From Bathynomus jamesi (Eukaryota > Arthropoda > Malacostraca > Isopoda > Cirolanidae): a stretch of DNA of 64,000 bases. Below, piece after piece: positions 58,929-64,000 of this stretch (within the stretch, counting starts at the first letter, position 1; each line of letters opens with the position of its first letter). The notes under the pieces were generated by a model that was not told the DNA's origin, searched no databases, and saw only the letters and a program-made list of their open reading frames with translations. Both the position numbers and the translations under genes were made by a program. The DNA lies in contig JAJOZX010002711.1 in NCBI GenBank assembly GCA_023014485.1, positions 422,501-486,500 of the forward strand. The letters run 5' to 3'.

Positions 58929-61489
58929 TTACACAGTCAGTTGTTGAGAGTTGAGAGTTTGTTTCTTGAAGCTGTCAAAGCGGCGTCTGTTGAACTCCAC
59001 AGCTTGAAGGAGATAGTCCCTTTGCTTGGCATCTGTTGTTATGACATTTGCAAAGTCGCTCATCATCTTGACACCACGTTCAGCAATGTCATTCACCGCT
59101 TTCAGATTCTTAACATAGTCCAACGCTTTTCTGTAGTCCTCATTCTGTGGCCAAGACGTGACAGGTTCCAGAAGCCACTCGGATCCAATGTTCAGTGTGT
59201 CCAGCAGGAAATGTGATTCTGGGCCAGTGAGATCAACCAGGGTGGTCTTAGCTGTGACTCTCTGGAATAGAGGCTTTCCTGTTCTGAAGCTATCTGGCTT
59301 CTCAGTGGCATGTAACTGGGCAGCAATGTCGTGCTTCAATGTATCACTCAATCTACTGCTGAACAGGGCAAATGGCACGACTTCCTGCGTCAGGTACCAT
59401 TTGTGGTTTTCCATCTTATTAAGTACTGCATCAGCAAGCTCTGGGTCAGTTTTCTTGTACTTCAACATGTCCTGGATTAGACTTAGATCATTCACGGGAT
59501 CATCTGCAGCAGACATTGACATCATCCATACAGGAGTGTAGAACAGCGCAAGGAAGGTGTTGAGTCTTTCCAGCTTTGATACAGTGTCTTCGTCGTACTC
59601 AAGTTGATCTGCAAACATCAGCATTTTCATGGAGTACAGGTTTCTGGCCATCCATCTGGCCTGATGAATGGCGCCTGGTCGACTCCAGTGAATACCTCGA
59701 GGAGGCGTTCCTCCAAGAACAATGACTGTCAGTTCAGCCATTTCCCTGTAGTCGGCTCTTGGAAGCCTTTCTGCTGTTAGAATGTCTTGGAGTATTTCTT
59801 CACTGTTCTTCTTCTTTTCCTTCAGCCATTTGCTGTTGATAGCCAGCATCTTGGGTTTTCCTTGGACAAGTCCGTCCAAACATCCTTCAGATGCTCAAAC
59901 CAGGGATTATCTGGCCCCTTCACCTTCCCAAACAGCTTCTCCCAAACTGCTCCTACTAGGATTTCCAGGATGTGATGTCGACAGGCCAGATAAAACACCT
60001 TTTTGTTCAGCATTTTCTCTAGCAGTTTGGCAGCTCCTCTGTGAACTCCACTGTTACTGGATGTAGTGTCAAAAACAAGGGCAGTAACATTATCCGTAAG
60101 TTCCCATGTCTCCAGTAAATCCATTGAAGCCTCAGCCTGAGCTGTGCCAGAAGAATTGTCGATGACAGGTACTCCCAATAACTTTCCTTCAGTGTATGAA
60201 GGTGGACCAGACACTAGCACAGCTAAAGTCTCTGAGGTACTTCCAGGTTCACTGCCCAAGACATCTTTGAGCAACTTTCCATCCCAGTGTAAGGCAGCGT
60301 ACTGTGGGGTTTTTTCACAAAACTTGGACATGTGACTCTGGCTGATATTATACCTGGGCAGCATTCTGTTGCGACGTGTTGTTGAGGTTGAGATGACGAA
60401 GTTATCCAGATCAGCCCCTCCAGCTTTCAAGGTGGCAGAAACCATGGCAGTAACTTGATTGTCTGATAAACCAAGACGATCAGCTGTATTGCAGATGACA
60501 TCACATTCCATGACCTTCCTTGGAAACGTCAAAGTCACACTAGTCACAGTGTCTTGATGGTGAGAACATCCAGGACGAGGCTGATGGTAATCTATGTCCT
60601 CTGTGTTAGCGTCGTTGTCAGTTGAGTCACCCCAGGTAATGTCACCCACATGAACAACTGCCTCTTTTTCTGCTGCAGCTGTAAAATAGTACAACATGTT
60701 AAGACAGTAATTGTTAAGTACATGCTAAATATCGCAATGGAGTAAAACTTAAAACTTTTTGTAACGTTCAAAGTAATTAGTTTTACCTTGTTCTTGTCTA
60801 TGCTGCAGTCTTTCATTCCTCGCTGCTTGCTGCAGGGATCTTGTCTCAAAAATCTTGTCATGACCAGACATATGACCTTTCCTCTCAGTCTTTTGGTCTT
60901 CGTAGAACCTGATATCCTCATCTTTCTTCTCTCTGGATAACAGTCTGTTGTTCTGTATTTCCTGGATTGCATCTGGAGCTCCTATATCGAACAGGCTGTC
61001 TAATTCCAGCACAAATGCTCCTCTTTTTCCTCCAGGGTTACTTGCTCTTCCTTTGCTTTTCACCAGAGCACGATGTTTCTCATGTAGTTTCATGAAGAGC
61101 TTCATTGCGTTGTACTTGGTCATTGTCTTGATCCTAGCCATCTGCCAGAATGGGATGATAGATTCAACTGTTTCATATGCAAGGTCTTGAACCATGGGCC
61201 TCCCTGCATTTTCCGGTAAATTCTGAAGATTAAGGAAATACTGGAACGCCTGTCTGTTGGTGGGAAGCTGGGAACCACTGATAAAAGCTGAAGGGTATCC
61301 AACCAGGAAAGTTTCAGTGAGAGATCTGGTAGATGGCCCAGTTGACACCTGCCTGTGGACAGTACGTGGAGGTTCTGAGATATCAACTGTGCGCCCACGG
61401 AGCTCCCTCAGCTCCTTGCTTAATGCCATTGTGAAGTTGTAACTTGTAGATGGTTTTCTAGATTCTGATTGAGTTTCTGTTGTTTCCTG
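58929..61489 (-). pseudogene. Transposase-like protein, RNase H-type with CRHH motif, one shift
   Basis: Exon 1 follows a TTTTTCAG acceptor at 61489 and runs through MALSKELRELRGRTVDISEP and LVGYPSAFISGSQLPTNRQA to RLQHRQEQG. The intron is GTAAAACTAA (60786) to ATTTTACAG (60679). The next exon has VMECDVICNTADRLGLSDNQ, RNRMLPRYNISQSHMSKFCE, YAALHWDGKLLKDVLG, LAVLVSGPPSYTEGKLLGVP, NVTALVFDTTSSNSGVHRGA and FYLACRHHILEILVGAVWEK. After a shift near 59870 it continues LAINSKWLKEKKKN, HWSRPGAIHQARWMARNLYS and NDIAERGVKMMSDFANV to the stop at 58929. The D-TT-SN-x-G and C-R-H-H blocks are arranged like the second Asp and C-x(2)-H of hAT/MULE-type transposases. About 800 residues; no zinc finger seen at the N-terminus. 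Confidence 0.65.
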
Positions 61490-61501
61490 AAAAATGATAG
61501 A

Positions 61502-61505
61502 TAAT

Positions 61506-61537
<32 letters not shown>

Positions 61538-61585
61538 ATTATTATTATTATTATTGTTATTATTATTATTATTATTATTATTTAT
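61502..61585. repeat. (TTA)n microsatellite
   Basis: An 80-bp run of TTA with a few interruptions, upstream of the first recognised exon of the transposase-like gene. Confidence 0.95.
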
Positions 61586-63177
61586 TAATTTTATGCTCTT
61601 TCATTTGATACCTAATTTGTTGCTCTATCTTGTTTAGATCAAAAGTTAAAGTGCAAAGCATAATTCAAGGGACCCCGGAATTGGCGCTTTGGCCGATTTC
61701 AAGGCAGAAAATTTAAAGCTCCATGCGGCAATGCTTCCCAACATCCTAGGTCAAAATAGTTGTGATTTTCGGCTTTCACAGGTCAAAAAGCATGGGAAAA
61801 TGTACAGAAACTTATGAAAATAAGAAAAAGTTGATTTTTGAACAGGCCTAGCCCGTCCTGCCTACCATCGAAGAGTTCTCAACTAATTTGAACGAGAACT
61901 ATTTCGGGCTTTCTTTCGTAGATGTGTTCCCCTCTCGCGACTTATGGATGCCAATTTTGCCCTTTGTTATAGATCACAAACTTATGTTCCCTCTGTGTGT
62001 GAAGTGCGCAGAGGAGAACAATGGGGCCTGTAATCATACAATCAACCAGAGGAGGATCAGAGGGGTATATGCAAGTTCTGTGCTGTTCCCTTTCATTCGT
62101 AACGGGTACAGAATATTGAAGACATATACAGTGTGGCGGTTTCAGAAGCTCCCCAACTTTTTCACACCATATATAAATACTTTTTTGAAGGATAAGGTAG
62201 AAGCATCAGGATACCCGCGAGGAGTTGAGACCGAAAATGAAAAATCGGCGTATATTCAACGCTACTGTGATCTTGAAGAGATACAACTTGAACGGAATCA
62301 AATTGCGAAGAACCCTAGCAAGCGTTCTGCCTAAATAGTCTTTGGGGGAAATTTGCACAGAATACAGACAAGGGGAACGTCCATTTAGCCCAAAGTTATA
62401 ACGAGGTATGGGATTACGCCAACGCTCTCGATAAAGAAGTCATGGAGATTGTGAATGTGGGTAATACGTACATAATAAAGTACAAGAGAACCTAATTAGC
62501 TAGAGATGCCTCGCGTGTCACAAACATACCTGGAGCCAGTTTCACAGCAGCATACGCCCGCATCAAACTTTGGAGTCTACTACATTATCTTGGCCGGAGG
62601 GTTCTGTACGCAGATACAGATAGTGTGATATTCACGGAGAGGGAAGGTGAATATATGCTTTCTACTGGGGAATTCCTCGGAGAGTTGACTGACAAGATCA
62701 AGGATGAGTATGGAGATGGCGCCTACGCTGATTCTTGTCTCAACGAACACAAAAACTTACAGGTTACGGGTGAGGGTGGGGGAGGGAATGAAATATTTCT
62801 TGAAGGCTAAAGGCATCACGCTTAACCACGCGAACCGGTGGATCGTCAACTTTGATTCGCCGAAAGAGCTAGTGAGTTTAGAAGATGAGGGTGACCAACC
62901 ACCCTAACTGACTGTAGGAATTCATAACTTTTGGGCTCAGAAGTTGTGGGGCGTGAAGGAGCTTAGGGGGACGAAAGTGTATCGTAACACATACAGGAAA
63001 TGATATCAGGTGCCAGGCACCTACGACACTGTCCCCTTTTGATATCGTGAGGCGTGAATATTTGTTATATAGCTGTTATATTAAAGTATATTTACGTGTT
63101 GACGAAATTTTAGTTTATTTATTTTTCTATTTATTACATGTACTTAATTACATTTCAGCTGGCGTTTCATTTTCTCC

Positions 63178-63179
<2 letters not shown>

Positions 63180-63216
<37 letters not shown>

Positions 63217-63217
63217 A
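63180..63217. repeat. (GT)n microsatellite
   Basis: A pure GT run between the polymerase 3' end and the last Polinton ORF. Confidence 0.95.
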
Positions 63218-63402
63218 CATGAAAAAATCTAAGCACCACCCACTGTATGTTGCTGCCTAATAAAGAGAGTCACGTGATTCCTGCTACTAATCGGGACATG
63301 TCTCCTCCCTGCGTAGCGTACTCAGTTGACCCCCCCGCAAGCCCTGATTCTCAGACGTGTCTTTTTACCTGTTAAAGAATTCACGCGTAGACGAAAAATA
63401 AC

Positions 63403-63906
63403 GATGGTGGCCAATGATATTGCATACTCTACATTCCTGAAGTGGTACTCACTAAAGTCTACAGATGTGGTGAACGCTCTATGGTGGTAAACGCTCTATG
63501 GTTATTCTGGTGAGAGCATTGCGTGGTCTCGCGGTTCAGACGATGTAATGGATTATGTTGTAGGATTAAACTCTACTAAAGAGTATATATATCGTGAAGT
63601 GAAAGAAGCCACGCTTGCAGAAGAGAAACAAGGGATCTGGGTTGTGAACCTTGTTGATGATATTATACAATGTTACATCACACCGAGTACGTGTACACTG
63701 TGGCAGAGAATGTAAATCTTGTGATTATGAACAGTTTAAAATATTTCTACCACTATATCCATTTATATCATGACGAGGTGCGCAGTGAAGTTGTAGCTAA
63801 AGGTTTATGTGAATTTTTAGTAGAGTTTAAGGACGAGTATCGTTTGTCTAGCAAAAAGGACAAGTATGGACACATGTTTCTCTCAAATAGATCGTCAGAG
63901 TGTTAA
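63403..63906 (+). pseudogene. Unidentified Polinton-associated ORF, one or two frame breaks
   Basis: It starts MVANDIAYSTFLKWYSLKST at 63403, with a stop after NALWW near 63490 where ACGCTCTATGGT is duplicated. It continues in frame as SGESIAWSRGSDDVMDYVVG, EYIYREVKEATLAEEKQGIW and VVNLVDDIIQCYITPSTCTL. A second shift near 63690 leads to YTVAENVNLVIMNSLKYFYH, YHDEVRSEVVAKGLCEFLVE and KDKYGHMFLSNRSSEC. I do not recognise a domain. Position and orientation suggest a Polinton gene downstream of the polymerase. Confidence 0.4.
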
Positions 63907-64000
63907 TAAATGTGCATAGTTCTAGAAGATACAATGATGAATATAGTTACCCCTGAACGTTGTAGAAGATGTATGGTACGCATTCCACGAAGTGTGTGTG

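Larger units (their letters stand above)
58450..61850 (-). mobile_element. 3.4-kb DNA transposon with about 255-bp TIRs and 9-bp TSD
   Basis: The left end TAGCCCTGTTCAAAAATCAA and the complement of the right end TAGGCCTGTTCAAAAATCAA start inverted repeats that continue with about 90 percent identity to 58704 and 61590. The target duplication GCCCGTCCT is exact (58441-58449 and 61851-61859). It interrupts the Polinton polymerase after motif A. It encodes a spliced minus-strand protein (58929-61489) of a family I cannot name, and contains a (TTA)n tract at 61502-61585. Confidence 0.88.
55391..63050 (+). pseudogene. Polinton protein-primed family-B DNA polymerase, heavily broken
   Basis: N-terminal region 55391-56031 (MYSNGVDHGLRSVVKRIVEF, FWVVIPYRCLAAVDVEYILG, RGCGFIVIVLAHMFTVLN, KLEFDCDMGPEELSRVEQEM). 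Then a Cys-rich zinc-binding stretch 56690-57010 (CKDCHMVCEQC, CECGMFH, CSTCHEK). Exonuclease motifs: ITVYCDIETYTD (near 57060), ILAHNAEKFDTQFLYKELF (near 57300), RYCMNDVHVLG (near 57700). Then NECWWHGCPRPEC, LFGGRTNPL, and motif A YYDFCSLYPYV (near 58375). After the 3.4-kb insert come SRDLWMPILPFVIDHKLMFP, YIQRYCDLEEIQLERNQIAK and motif C LYADTDSVIF (near 62610). The end is near GIHNFWAQKLWGVKE. More than ten breaks plus two insertions. Confidence 0.8.
48700..64000. mobile_element. Large Polinton/Maverick element, decayed, right end beyond window
   Basis: The set of protease, major and minor capsid proteins, retroviral-type integrase, packaging ATPase and family-B polymerase in one 15-kb block defines a Polinton, a self-synthesising virus-like DNA transposon. 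Capsid, integrase and ATPase genes read on the minus strand and the polymerase on the plus strand, diverging near 54800-54900. Nearly every gene carries stops or frameshifts, and three younger insertions break it. Neither terminal inverted repeat was found in the window. Confidence 0.88.

Noticed and set aside
59158..60335. Plus-strand open frames within the 3.4-kb transposon
   Set aside because: They are antisense shadows of the spliced minus-strand transposase-like gene, which has consistent motifs and splice sites.

Overview
The window looks like repeat-dominated animal nuclear DNA, most likely arthropod and plausibly decapod crustacean. The evidence is long (TA)n, (GA)n, (CA)n and (TAA)n microsatellites, dense Tc1/mariner, hAT, CR1/Jockey-like LINE, Penelope-like and Polinton/Maverick sequences, and spliced gene fragments. 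The taxon is an inference. Almost every coding region is decayed. The exception is one full-length DD37D mariner-like transposase at 25998-27065. The only candidate host exons are a small family with fibronectin-III-like character: one exon at 2.7 kb and a tandemly duplicated set of three at 31.8-32.9 kb and 36.2-37.3 kb.

Layout. 0-9.5 kb holds palindromic GGTTAGG repeats, LINE 3' ends, two DD41D mariner-like elements, and between them a tandem array of six tRNA-like Pol III units. 10-17 kb holds a rearranged Penelope fragment, a truncated Tc1-type (DD36E) element, a spliced multi-copy gene of unclassified type, and a polymerase-region fragment of a second Polinton carrying a hAT-type MITE. 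18.2-21 kb is a nested structure: an outer terminal-inverted-repeat pair encloses a hAT element and a palindromic MITE. 21.4-29.2 kb holds two LINEs, a mariner foldback, a DD41D relic and the intact DD37D element, which sits inside the endonuclease of the second LINE. 29-37.7 kb holds hAT relics and a segmental duplication of about 2 kb with the FN3-like exons. 37.8-43.6 kb is a cluster of Penelope-like elements in tandem and inverted arrangement. Their terminal repeats carry a conserved hammerhead-like ribozyme. 44-45.6 kb is a DD41D element with about 120-bp inverted repeats.

From about 48.7 kb to the right edge lies one large decayed Polinton. On the minus strand it has protease, major capsid, a small capsid-associated-type protein, minor capsid, integrase, two conserved accessory proteins and packaging ATPase. 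On the plus strand it has family-B DNA polymerase and an unidentified ORF. Three younger insertions break it: a solo LTR in the integrase (ATGG duplication), a 554-bp MITE-like element in the polymerase zinc-finger region, and a 3.4-kb element with about 255-bp inverted repeats and a 9-bp duplication in the polymerase core. That last element encodes a transposase-like protein of a family I cannot name.

The most noteworthy observations are the hammerhead-like motifs in all four Penelope terminal repeats, the unclassified 3.4-kb transposon, the tRNA-like array, the GGTTAGG palindrome occurring inside elements with different outer ends, and the intact DD37D element. Many breaks are single-base indels, some in homopolymers, so part of the apparent decay may be assembly error.
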